Positions 42,759 to 53,990 of a stretch of DNA of 64,000 nt are shown here, in pieces; positions within the stretch are counted from its first letter, which is position 1; each line of letters starts with the position of its first letter. The position numbers and the translations under genes are program-made. The notes below the pieces were generated by a model. The model made no database searches and was not told the DNA's origin. It saw only the letters and a list, made by a program, of their open reading frames with translations. Source of the DNA: Kryptolebias marmoratus (lineage: Eukaryota > Chordata > Actinopteri > Cyprinodontiformes > Rivulidae); the NCBI RefSeq assembly GCF_001649575.2, contig NC_051438.1, forward strand, positions 10,148,227 through 10,212,226, written 5' to 3'.

Positions 42759-45608
42759 TTAAGCGAGGTAGGTCTTGAGCTTCTGCGTTATGGCTCTGCA
42801 GCAGATCGGACACTTGGTGAGCGACTCGGAACACTGCTTGCAAGTGACCAGGTGAACGCATGGTAGGAAGACGATGCAGATATCTCTGTCCATACAGATT
42901 TTGCACTGTTTTTCCATCTGCAGCTTCCGCAGTTTCTCCAGTGGGTCCTCATCTGAAAGAAAAAGGTTAAATAAATAAATATACACACACACATACACAT
43001 TAGCACCCTTGTGCAAGATTATTTTCATACAGCAACTATTACTTTATCTCCATGTGACTAAAAGGCAAAACATAAATCTGTACATTATATTCCATTTGTG
43101 TACGTGGGGCTTTTTTTACTTTGACTGGAGAAACACTAATATCACATGACAAAAAAAACCAACCTGCAGCCATTAACAAGTAATTAACTATCAGATCCAA
43201 TTAAAAAGCATATCATGTCTAAATGACAGGGGTTTCAGATTAAAGCTGATGCCATTTAAACGTTTCCTCATCCTGTATTTCTGCTAAAAACATGCCTCAT
43301 CACACACATGGGACGTGTCGCTACCTTACCTGGCATTTCACTTTCCGCCGTGTTGGACAAACAGTCCTCCACGAGCGCTTCCACGTTGGAGAAACCGGAG
43401 CCCGTCCTGTCAATTTTCTGCAAGATGGACCTCTCCACCATGCTGGGCTCAATACCAATCTCTATGGCTTTCCGAGCCATTTCTGACTGAGACTGAGGTA
43501 TCCCTGAAAACGATCGAGAGGCAAAATATTTCAGTTTACATCTCAGACTTTTAGCCAGTTACATGTGCTCAATTTGAAAATTTGATTTTTTTTCCCCCTC
43601 TAATCAAAAGTAACTATTAAAATATATGAACATTTACCATTTCCATTGCCTGATGGTCCATTCTGTTGACTCGGATTCTGGAAGTAGAACAGGGTCCCAG
43701 TTATTTTCAGCATGTTAAATAAACTAAATGTAGCTGTCATTACTACTGACAAACACTTGGGTTCACATTGACTTCCACAAACCTTAAAAAACCAAAAGTT
43801 AAGTATTTTATCTTGCCCACACAACATAAAGCACATCAAAAAGCCATCTTTAACACTGCATTGTGTGCAAAAGGAGACAATCAAGAGCAAAATCAATGAG
43901 TTCACACACAGCAAAATAACCTAATTGATTTTAAAAACTATTTTAGCTGGTTCAGACTGTAACTTAACATAGCTAAAATTTACTAAAGGTTGAGTAAAGG
44001 ATGTTGTCGTTTTTGATCTTTATTCTAATACATGTAATCCCAGGTCTTTGTTTTAGTCCTAATTGCTCACAGGAGCCACACAAAGGCACGTCATTAGAAA
44101 CCAGATTAAACACGATTCAAACCTACAAATCTGGTTGTTCAAAGTTACTGACCTAGTTGGAGAGATCTGTTTCTTTGCTTGTTATGTTTAAAAGAAAAAT
44201 CGGATTGGCAGACAAAATTACTGGCTATGGTTTGTCATGTAATCAGAAAACACATGAATAATGCTTACAGCACTGCTACGTGGACATTGTTGGAGCTGGA
44301 CGTTGTTGATGAATTCTATTCCTTTTTCTTCTAACAAGAAGTTGCATCTATAGTGAAACAAAAATGCCCAAGTTATGGGTTTTGCACAAAGGCATTACAG
44401 CAACAGAAACGTGTGCATGTGCGGTGACTAAATATTGAGAAGAACAAGCAGGTGTGGTCGCTCTTACCCTGGGTAGAACTTGGCATGTTCCTCCCAGGGG
44501 TCTTCCTCAGGCTGCCAACCTTTCAAACCTCCTCCACAGCGAAAACACTTCACCTTATCACCGACCCCTTTAAAGACACAATTTGAACATCTAAATTCAC
44601 CACTACACCAACATATGAGAAAACAATCACGCAGATTTGAAATGCTGTGCAACGTTTTTTTTTTTTTTTACATTTTTTGTTTTCTTTTATGTTGTACCTG
44701 TGCTGTAGAAGCCTGCTCTGGCAAGACTCTCATGGTCAACGGGGTGATGAAGACCAGCAAAGCTGCCGAGCCTGCCCTCGAAACTCTCCATCCAGTCGTG
44801 AGCATTCGTATTTTGGCTGGATTCTCTCTCCTGCTCGTCCTCCTGGAGTGGCACATTGCCCATGTTGTGCCCAAGGATGAAAAAGCACCTGGGGAAATGC
44901 GTGGCGTGCTCTTCCCAAGCGACGTCTTCGGCCTCCCAGCCATTCAGTCGGCCGCCGCAGCAGAAACACTGCACGTGGTCGCCCTCCTCCAAGTAGTAGA
45001 AGCCGGCCTGAGCCAGGTCCCTGGGCCTCATGGGAGAACTAAGGGGCCACAAGGAAAAGCTCCGCAGGCGGGCTTCCTCGCTCTTCATGTGAGGGGCCAT
45101 GGGGTAGGGCGTCTCATCAACCACAGCTCCGGTTGACAGGCGGTACTGCATGTCTTCTGCAGCTTCGTCGTAGGTGGAACCATTAGTCAGGGAGGTGCCA
45201 AGACACGGGTTAAAACTGGGTCGGTGGCAGCACTTGAGAAACGTGCACGTTGGAGAAACCTGTAGCAAGAAGGGAAGATGTGCTCAGTTATTTAACGCAG
45301 AACAGCAACTAAAATATGACCTTTGATTTATTCTCTCTCTTTTTTTTTTTAACTTGACATATATTTACCTCCTTGTGCCTTTCTACTGGCGTGTCCCCGC
45401 TGCACCAGTTGTCTACCGTCTTCTGGCAGCTGAAGCAGCAGACACGGTCCCCGTTGCCAGTGAAGTAGAAGCCGGCCCTGGCCAGTCGGTCGGCGGGAAC
45501 TTGCCGAGCCAGGTTGGAGCCATGGAACGAGCTCAGCCGGTTGTTCAGCTTGGAAAAATCAAGCTCGCAGTCCGATTCCAAATACCCATCTTGTTTGAGC
45601 TCACACAT
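42759..45608 (-). CDS. xiap: X-linked inhibitor of apoptosis (RING E3 ligase), complete, 7 coding exons
   Basis: A cytosolic inhibitor of caspases 3, 7 and 9 and a ubiquitin ligase. Coding exons: 45608-45369, 45259-44698, 44567-44468, 44347-44269, 43677-43638, 43503-43330, 42952-42759. The total is 1389 nt, 462 aa (human 497). BIR1 covers about aa 22-90 with Zn ligands C58, C61, H78, C85. The linker has VVD at 126-128, matching the caspase-3/7-blocking human D148 segment. BIR2 is at about 140-207 (C178, C181, H198, C205). BIR3 is at about 240-304 (C275, C278, H295, C302) and keeps the L282, W285 and E289 IBM-groove positions. A UBA-like region spans about 346-395, and the RING ligands are C415, C418, C430, H432, C436, C439, C446, C449. 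An acceptor TTTTTTCTAG at about 45616-45625 implies an upstream non-coding exon. Three BIRs plus UBA, and synteny with stag2, favour XIAP over BIRC2/3, which carry a CARD. Confidence 0.96.
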
Positions 45609-46668
45609 AGTTCAACTAGAAAAAACAAACAAACAAATGGATAAATGTACCGGGGCACGCTGTCTGGAGAAATGAACAGAAGAGCATACTTTAAATACCA
45701 GATCTGAAATATCCTACGTCTTCCTACGCATGAAGATTCGCCACTATGCCTTTAAGAGAGAGGCAGCCAAACTGTAATCATGTCTATGCTTGATTATTCC
45801 ATGCCAGGGATGGGCACCGGAAGGGCAGTAAAAAGGGTGTAACCCAACACGCTCTATTCTAGAGCACAAATAAGAACACAGCTCAATGGGTGACAAAAAA
45901 AGGCCTGTGTCATAAAGATAATGATTAAAAAAATAAAACGCTGTAAGGAGAAGAGACACAGTGTTCCAGTCATCAAAAGGTACATGTGTTTCAGGGACAA
46001 GTGACTCATAAAGAAAGCACGCCAGCAATTTCATTGGCACACTCATGAGGGGGGAATTTTTCACATTTTGGCACACGTGAAAGTGTTTTCTCAGAAACTA
46101 CATATTCAAATAACTTTAACGAGGGCAGCCATGTAAGGGCAATAAACAGACTACGGGTTGTTTCGGACAGTGTTGACATTGATGAAGGCTCGTGATCTTT
46201 GCACTAAATCGGTTTCGCAATACAGCTGTGTCCTAACTTTGTCATCGTCATTAACTCGCGCATTTATTTGCCTTTTCTGACGCTCGGCTTGACTGGCTCA
46301 AAGTTTAATTTGTTCCCAACGTGATAGGAAATCCACGCGCTGCTGACACATATATAGGTTGCTGCTTAAATCGAGCCCATAAGCTTCAAATAGCTGTTCG
46401 CGCTGAGTCAAAATCGACATTTTGGTACAGCTGCATAACACGTTTTACGAGTTTGTTCCTTAAAGAAATACATACGAGCTTAAAAGTGCGCTAAGTCGAC
46501 GTGTAACGCAGAAACAGTCGGTTTGGATTTTGACCGTTGCTCCTAACTGGTAACGTCTACGCTCGGACACTGGAAAAAAACTACAAATGTTTGCTAGCTG
46601 CCGTTAGCTTCGTCGCTAGGCTGCGTCGTTACTTCCATCGACTGTCCTTGCACGACTTCGCCATTTAC

Positions 46669-46871
46669 CTTTCTTCGGACGCCTTGCGGACAGGTCTTCG
46701 GGTTGTAAATTCCAATTACTCCTCGATGAGAACACCCCGCCAGAGAGGAATACGAGAATTAAAGGCAGGACTTTATAAACATCGACTTCAGGAAGTGAAA
46801 GCAAAAGGGGAGTGTTTTGGGGGTTTTTTTCCGCAGCGTCTGGCCAAGTCTGTCCCCTACCGGTGACGTCA
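46669..46871 (-). promoter_or_regulatory. xiap: xiap first non-coding exon and promoter with a CRE-type palindrome
   Basis: A minus-strand donor (GAAAG then GTAAAT) at 46669/46668 could splice to the acceptor just upstream of the xiap ATG. About 200 bp upstream, a perfect TGACGTCA octamer (CREB/ATF consensus) lies at 46864-46871 in a GC-richer patch. The transcription start is not determined. The exon call is inferred from the splice site and position. Confidence 0.45.
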
Positions 46872-47709
46872 CGAGAACAGGTTATTTCACGCTTAATTAC
46901 AGAGGCGGTTCGAGAAAAAATGGCGCAGTGGGCGAGCCCCTTAAGTAGAAGTACTGGGATTTTTTTTAATACATGTTCATTATGCAACCACGCCACCCCC
47001 AAGCAAAGGGAGAAACCCACAATTTAGGTATGGCAGTCCAGCAAACAGCATTGGGATATCTACAAAAACACTACTGAACAATTACAACAGTATTGAAGAT
47101 ATCGAAAAATGAGTTTTTACATGGAATAGTTTTGTGTTTGTTTTTTTCAAATGGATCTCTGCAGCTCAAAATCTAATGTACATGAGCAAAAAAAAGTGAC
47201 AATTTGTCTCAGGAAGTATGTTGTTTGAGATACCTGAGATGTTGATAGTGGATATGAAGAATGTCAGAAATGAGGAACTGAATTATGGACATCTGCAATA
47301 CATATCTAACCCCCAGTGAGCCATATCGCCCATATAAACAACCGCTACTATTAATACGGCCCTGAACTTGACAAGGCCGATTAATTTCTCCTGAAAGATC
47401 ACAATTGCTGTTTCTCTTTGCCAGCATATAAAAGATTTGTTTTACAGCACTTATTGGATTAACCATTGTTTACCACCCTCAGTTTAATTGAAATTGGTTA
47501 GGATGTTCAGAAACAATCGAGGCTCACTGCTGTCCATCCTTTCATTTTCCAGACCTGTTTTTTTTTTTTTTTCCTGCATGCTCCTTGGATCATGGTTGAG
47601 ATGGTTGAAACTTAGACACATTTGAGTGCACCCACAGGACAATGACCCCAAACATATTAAAACTGGTTCCTGATGGGATGAATCAGACTAACAACAAGCT
47701 TCTGGAATG

Positions 47710-50700
47710 CAGTGTTAATTTCGTTGACTAATATATTTCGTCTTAGTTTTCGTCAACGAACCTTTTTTTCAAGACGAAAACGAGACGATAACTGAAAAAA
47801 TAAATAGTAAAAGGATAAAAACGATGACGAAATTAACTGACATTTTCGTCAACGAATAAAAACGAGACGAAAATGTTTAGCAAGGACGACATCCAATCAG
47901 AACTGATTTCGTCTTGTGAGAGGTAGGGACATGTTGGGAAGAGATCCAATCATAACTGCTTTAGCGTAGGTGGAGAGGCGGGACAAGCGGGGTGGCCATC
48001 CAATCAGTACCAATGTCTTTAGCAGCAGCGCGGTAGGTTGCATATTTGTACAAAACCCGGGAAGACCGTCCTGTGAACTGCGTTACTCATGGAGCTCGAC
48101 TCAAAGTTAAATCCACAATGTCCGCGGGGAGAAAGAGGACGACATATGGGCACATTTCTCCTTTGATGTCGCGCAAAACAAGACTGTGTGCAAACCATGT
48201 GGGGCGACCATCTCCGGCAAAAACACTACAAATCTCAAACGACATCTGCAGTCCAGCCACACAGAACTCCATGCAAAGGTAAGCATTGTAATGTTAATGG
48301 TTATTTAATGAGCGAAATGTGTGTTTAACTCTACTGTGTACTAAAGACACCACTGCTATTCTCTAAAGTTAATGTTATTGTTAGTTAGTTAGTGTTGACG
48401 ACAGGAACAAGACATAAATTTACTCAGTAGTAAAGAAATGCTTTAGATAGCTAGCAAAAATATAATAAAATAAGTTCATCTGTTAACCCAAAAGTTGGTG
48501 TAAAGTTCCTTACAGCCCTTTTTCAGTCATTTAATTACATCCTGAGAGGATCACTATAGGACGGTGTGTGGTTTTGACCTCATTTATAGAATGAAGCTAG
48601 GTTAGGTTTACTGAGTTAGTGCTGGAGATAAAACAAGCTCCTTTTAAAACTGTATTTTTGTGTCTACAGTCTGTTTAACCATTCAAATGCTTTAATTAAG
48701 GGTCTTACATTCTATACATTTAGTTGTGACTTGATTTCTAGAACATTTTTTAAAAATACAGATTATGAAATTGTGGTGTTATTTGTGTCAGGTCAGGATT
48801 TTAACCATAAAATATTTAGTCATGTACCCACAATAAAAAATAAAAAAAAACATTAATGAGCTGCTCAATTTATTTATCTGATTCAATTTTGAACTTGGTA
48901 TCATTATTCAGAAATGAGTCTGAGCTCTTATGGGTTAAATAAATAGAAGACAATAAATAAAAAGGTAAAACAAGGATTCAATTTTTTTTCTCTTATTCAC
49001 TTTGCAGTTACGGAAGACCTCAGATGAAAACAGTGGGCCACAGACTGCAAAGAAAGTGACAGCATCCCAGCAGAATATTTCAGCAGCTCTTCTATGTGCT
49101 TCAAAGTACAAAAGTGACTCTAAAGAACAACAGACGAAAGAGGAAGCTATAGCTAAATGGATCGGGTGTACTGGATTACCAGTAACTACAGTTGAAGATG
49201 AGGACTTTGTTCTTATGATGGATGCAGTAGATAGGAAGCTGACTGTTCCAAAAAAAACAAAAATAAGCAATCTGATAGACAAATATTATGAAAGTGAAGT
49301 ACAAAAATTTAGAAACAGATTGGCTGCTGCACGGAGAGTCTCTATTGGAATTGACCTGTGGACAAAAACAGGGCTCACTGCATCATTCCTGGCTATAAGC
49401 TCCTGCTACTTTTGTGTTGAACAAAGTAAACCAGAACACATATTGTTGGCCCTTGAACAAGTAGTCCACCCACACACTGCACAGTCAATCAAAGCATGTG
49501 TGGATAAATGTATGCAAGAATGGGGCATACCAAATCAGAAAATCATCACAGTAATAACAGACAATGGAAGTAACATGGTGGCAGCATTTAAACAAACCAC
49601 ACCAGAGGGAGAAGAAACAACCTCTGAGGATTCAGAAGACTCTCCAATGATGGACCCTTCAAAGTGACACCATGTCCATGTCCCTGGTGGTCCCTGCACT
49701 CTTTGATCTGCTCAGCCACCTTTCTGACTTCGAAGAGAACACTACCCATCGAGACCTAGTTGCTCTTGCAAGGAAAATGAAAGGAAGCATTAACCAGCGT
49801 TTTGCGTGGATATTGGATCCGACCGATGAAAAGTTCTCACCACTTGTAGCAGCTGCCTGCTTTGTCAACCCTAGAGTGTGTGAAACCCTTGTTGATGTGG
49901 CTGATGAAAATATACAGGAACTACTGAAACAGGCAGAGGAGTATGTGATCCAGGTCACACACCCACATTCACAACATGAGGATCAGCCCAAAGATGATGG
50001 AGAGGAGAACAGGAGGTTACCAGAGGAACCAGAAGCAGCACCATCCACATCAAAGCAGCCAGTCTTCAGGTTTCTTTCAAAATGGCACACAAAGTCTGTA
50101 AAGAGGATCTCCACAAGCAGCATGAGGCAGCAGATCAGAAAGTACAAGGAAGAACTTTCACAACCCATCACACGTGACTGTGACACAGGAATAGACTTTT
50201 GGCTAGAAAAAAGTGACACTTTTTATCAGTCTAAAACCTTTTGCATTAGATTTACTGGCTATACCAGCTTCTCAGGCCTTTGCAGAGAGGGTATTTAGTG
50301 TTACAGGTGACCTCACCAGAGGCAGGCGCAATAGAGCAAGGGTAACATTAGCATGAAGTGCTTTCCTTAAAATGAATAGAAACAAATAAATCTATGTGGT
50401 CACATTGATGGCTCTTGGATAGAAAAAATTGCAACTATTTGTAAGATACAATGTGATGTACAAAAGTGGTATTTTCTTGTCATTGCTGAGAGAGCAGATT
50501 TTGGATCCATGTACTAATGGAGCTGTAGGTTAGGTCAGCTGTTACTGTTTTGAAGTTGCTGAAATACAGTGTTTGCACTATTTGTTACTGGCAGCCTTTG
50601 AGACTTTTTTTTTGAGAATTTGTTTCCTAATATGTTGTTTAAATGATTGCGTTATAGGGATTATCTATTTTTCTTTGTACATGTTTAATGTCAGCTGAAA

Positions 50701-51366
50701 TATTTAAGAGTAAACACTGAATTACAGCTTTTTTTTTTACACTGAATTCAGGGAGAGCAGGCATTATAGCTTATGCACTTTCTTTTTGACTGTTTTTTGA
50801 AATTTCTTCTGTTCAATTAATAACCTGTGAATACTAAATTATTAATAGTTAGCTGTTTTGTTACGTTTGGTGTTTGTTTGCACTAATGGCACTGCTGTTT
50901 TTATGGTACCCAGTTTTAGAAAGAATGTAAAATGCATTTTGTTGTAATCAATATTTTTTTATTTGTTTTTTCCCCAGGTAGAGCAGGGCTACAGGTCATC
51001 TATATTTTGTTATTGTTTTGCTTAATAAGCAAGGTCTGAGCAGATAAATAAGTTAAATCTGTTTTTGTGTACATTTCACATTCAAACATTAATAATATTA
51101 CATAACAGATAAATTAATGTTTAATTTTGTATAAGTGTATAGTTAAAAATTCAATGGAACTGATGGAAAAAGTATTTACAATTACACCCTTTACATTTTA
51201 GTCGACTAAATTGACTGTAGATTTAGTCGACTATATTCTTATGATAATTAGTCGACTAAAACTAAAAACATTTCAGATGACTAAATTATGACTAAAACTA
51301 AATTACATTTTAGTCAAAAGACTATGACTAAAACTAAATCAAAATTTGCCGTCAAAATTTACACTG
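47710..51366 (+). mobile_element. hAT-superfamily DNA transposon, 3657 bp, internally deleted, with perfect 8-bp TSD
   Basis: The ends are CAGTGTTAATTT at 47710 and, read from the other end, CAGTGTAAATTT at 51366. Both ends are flanked by CTGGAATG (47702-47709 and 51367-51374), the 8-bp duplication typical of hAT. It encodes pieces of a BED-finger transposase on the plus strand. The catalytic core lacks its middle and there are frame breaks, so this copy should be non-autonomous, though it has perfect TSDs and long open frames. The insertion interrupts an older Tc1-type sequence. Subterminal motif arrays differ between the two ends. Confidence 0.93.
48118..50356 (+). pseudogene. Defective hAT (BED-type) transposase gene
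   Basis: Exon 1 encodes a BED zinc finger (48129-48278: DDIWAHF, VCKPCG, LKRHLQSSH) with a GT donor. The TTTGCAG acceptor precedes exon 2 at 49008. Exon 2 runs to a stop at 49665-49667 and contains the first catalytic segment (IGIDLWTKTGLTASFLAISS) and the second (VITDNGSNMVAAFK). The His/Cys-rich middle expected after this is missing. A second frame (49672-50298) holds the C-terminal region. The hATC dimerisation motif (LDLLAIPASQAFAERVFSV) continues in another frame to a stop at 50354-50356. The ATG at 48118 is not in the BED frame. The defects are therefore a shift near the start, an internal deletion near 49660, and a one-base shift near 50230. No retained host function is indicated. Confidence 0.85.
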
Positions 51367-52040
51367 CTGGAATGGCCTTCCCAAAGCCCCAGCCTCAGCC
51401 CCATTGAAAATATTTGGACAATGCCTAAAAGCCAGGTCTGTGTCACCACAACAAAAACAGCGTATGGTTGAGGTGCAGCTTACAAAGGGACGTTTAACCA
51501 AATATTAGCTGGAGGCTAAGAATTATTGTGAGCCTGTATGGATTAAAGAAAATTCACATTAAATCCAAACTTGTGCACTTTTTAAAAACCTATATTTATT
51601 CTTCTAATGTCCCCCCAGCGTTAGTAAATGAATAGCAATTTATTTTTAGATAAATATAACCATGTTGAAATTTCCCATAATGACTTTTTATTTGGTAATC
51701 AATTTAAACACATTTTTGACTTTGGCTCAGAGTCCACATATTGACTCAGACTTGTTTAAAAAAATCTCATCTCCACTAACAGAGTTTCACCATGTAACTA
51801 AAAGTGAACTCATTCTTTTAGCAGAAATCAGCATGAAGTTAAGTTCCTTATCTGTGAAAATAAAAATAAAAAAACAATAAAAGGCTGAATTTCTTCCTCC
51901 CCATTAAATGTAAAGTCCGAGAAATGAACAAAAGATGCACTTTATTTAAATTACCTGCCGGTTTTACTAAACGATAGATGTACTTCTTGTGATGCTTTTT
52001 CATTTGTTTCATTATTTAGCATACAATCAGCATGTAATCT

Positions 52041-52568
52041 GACAGACAGTTTCTAGGAAGGGAACATTCTTGTAGCTCACATATTGTTACCTATGCATAG
52101 TGAAATGACTGTTATGAACTGAAAACTGCTGGGAGTGTCCCGGTCCTCAGTGAGGTGGACCGGGACTGAGAGGTTCTGACCAAGAAAGCTTGAGCCCTCG
52201 AGCTCGACAGACAGGCCAACTGTCTTCTGGAGAAACATTTTACAGTTAGATGATAAAGCTTAAAAAAGAGAAGGGATGAACTTGTCCTTTTCTGTAAATA
52301 AGAAACCCAGAATGCCAGTCAAAGTTACCCCGAGCAAGCAACCTAAAAGCCCCTGGTGCACAGCTTCATCTGGAGTGAAAGAGTGATCATGTTTGACAAG
52401 ATTATGCTAATTAAGGATTGAGCTGAGATTAGGAAGATTATGAAGATGTTCAATCAGAGTTCAGACATACAGATTCTGAGCACTAATCAAGTTTATCAGT
52501 CATTTCATGATACACAGGTAACAACATGTGAGCTATGTGATGAATGTTCCCTCCCCAGAAACTTTATC
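52041..52568. mobile_element. Inverted-repeat element (about 520 bp) with ~70-bp imperfect TIRs
   Basis: The left arm (about 52041-52112: GTTTCTAGGAAGGGAAC, TAGCTCACATATTGTTACC, GTGAAATGACTG) is mirrored on the right (about 52497-52568: CAGTCATTTCATGA, GGTAACAACATGTGAGCTA, GTTCCCTCCCCAGAAAC). Non-coding. The target duplication is uncertain. Confidence 0.7.
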
Positions 52569-52679
52569 TGTGATTAATACAGTGATGCAATCAGAGTTTT
52601 AGGATTTTAGGACGCTGACTGTATGCTTAATAGTGAAAATGTGTCCAAGTTTCAGCCATCTGGCTGCTGATCTGAGGTG

Positions 52680-52930
52680 CAGCTGAAGAATTATTCCATC
52701 CACTTTGTGCAATGCATCAGTATCACAGCATTGCTTGGCAGTTGGTACAGTGTTCTTAAAAGCTTCATGCTGATTCCTCCAAGAGTTGGGTCCGTGCCAA
52801 GAAAATGTTTACAGAAAACATCTTTCTGAAAATGGTCATGGGTATTAAAAGTTTGCTTGAGTAGAAGCAAAACATAAAGCAATGAAAGATTACTCAAGCT
52901 TTGTGTCACCTTAGCCCCAGATATCATATC
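52680..52930 (-). mobile_element. Short Tc1-type fragment related to the 5362-7236 element
   Basis: The stretch CACTTTGTGCAATGCATCAG and the following TACAGTGTTCTT closely match 6230-6295 of the large Tc1-like element, which encodes the KHGGG motif on the minus strand. The fragment is short and degraded. Confidence 0.45.
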
Positions 52931-53720
52931 TTATGCGACTCGTCTGAGTTGGCAACTGAAATAAAAATGTTTTTTTTTCAGGAATTTAAATTAGTCATTG
53001 GTGGAATTACTAAAAACCCCATTAAAACAGCTTTTAAGATCTTTAGGGAATCAACCTATAAAGTTCACTGCATGTTTTTTAAGTTTAGTTGTGACTGTTA
53101 CGGTTAGTTTTGGGTGCTAACACTGCATCTCAGGTGGATGGGTGACCGTCATGGAGAGAATGTGGTTTGTGCCGTTGACGTAACGTCCCACATAAAAGAA
53201 CAAAGAAGTTCTCTTAGCTGAAGGGGGAAGCAGGGAGTAGGAAGTGCTACACAAGGGAATGAAATACCATACTGTACACCAAGGACTCAGGAATGAGTTC
53301 AGGTTCACATCCTGGTCCAGAATTAGCTCAAAAGAAGCAGAACCGCAGTCAAGGTAGCTGGACGGTGGAACAGTGGGTTAGCGCTGCTGCCCTGCACCAA
53401 GTGGTTCTGGATAACTTTAATTTGGAACTAATTTAATTGAAAACGTATCCAATTCATGCATAAAATTTTATCTAAACTAAACAAAAAAGCTTATATTTGA
53501 GTGTATAATTGACCAATCTGTTTAGCAAAAACGAGTGTTGCTGAACTTTTTTACCTAAAAAGAACCTTTTTCAAAATGAAAATATGGGTCCAAACACAGA
53601 ACCCTGACGGAACTCCATGATTACAGTTAGGGTGAGAAAAAAATTAAATAAATAAATCAGTGATTGCATAAAAAGACAGGAGTCAGACCTTCGACGGGAG
53701 TGCACGTTTTCCCTCTACAT

Positions 53721-53922
53721 CAGGGGTCTCCAATCCTGTTCCTGGAGGGCCACTATCCTGCATGTTTTACTTGTTTCTCTGCTCCAACACACCTGATTCA
53801 GTGGTTAAATTACCTCTTCATGTTCTGCAGAAGTCTGTTAATCACCCATTGATTCAAATCAGGTGTGTTGGAGCAGAGAAAAAAATTAAAAAGGACTCCA
53901 GAACCAGGGTTGGAGACCACTG
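53721..53922. mobile_element. Non-autonomous hAT element, 202 bp, 8-bp TSD
   Basis: The ends CAGGGGTCTCCAATCC and, reversed, CAGTGGTCTCCAACCC are inverted repeats. CTCTACAT flanks both sides (53713-53720, 53923-53930). It contains the internal palindromic CTCTGCTCCAACACACCTGA / TCAGGTGTGTTGGAGCAGAG pair. Non-coding. It lies just past the psmd10 poly(A) signal. Confidence 0.88.
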
Positions 53923-53990
53923 CTCTACATGGTGGACAAATGTGGTTTCGTTCAACTAACACAAGACAATGTGAATTTGTAAACAACAAA

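Larger units (their letters stand above)
47570..51600 (+). mobile_element. Old Tc1/mariner remnant split by the hAT insertion
   Basis: Left of the hAT (47570-47709) the plus strand decodes, with stops, to QDNDPKHIKTG, the hallmark second-aspartate region of Tc1-type transposases. Right of it (51367-51600), sequence resembling the WP.QSPDLNPIENLW region follows (gcctcagccccattgaaaat) and then degenerate 3' sequence. The two halves join cleanly once one TSD copy is removed. Outer ends were not identified. Confidence 0.75.

Noticed and set aside
44480..45136. 218-codon plus-strand open frame
   Set aside because: It is antisense to xiap exons 2 and 3, and the coding signal is clearly on the minus strand.
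46537..47020. Overlapping 109- and 134-codon frames
   Set aside because: They overlap the xiap first-exon/promoter region and have no homology I recognise. The splice donor there fits a non-coding exon better.
48046..48282. 78-codon frame over the hAT BED exon
   Set aside because: It is out of frame with the zinc-finger motif. The true frame reads VCKPCG...HLQSSH.
47710..51366. Domesticated transposase gene
   Set aside because: Frame shifts, missing catalytic middle and perfect TSDs fit a mobile copy better than an exapted gene.
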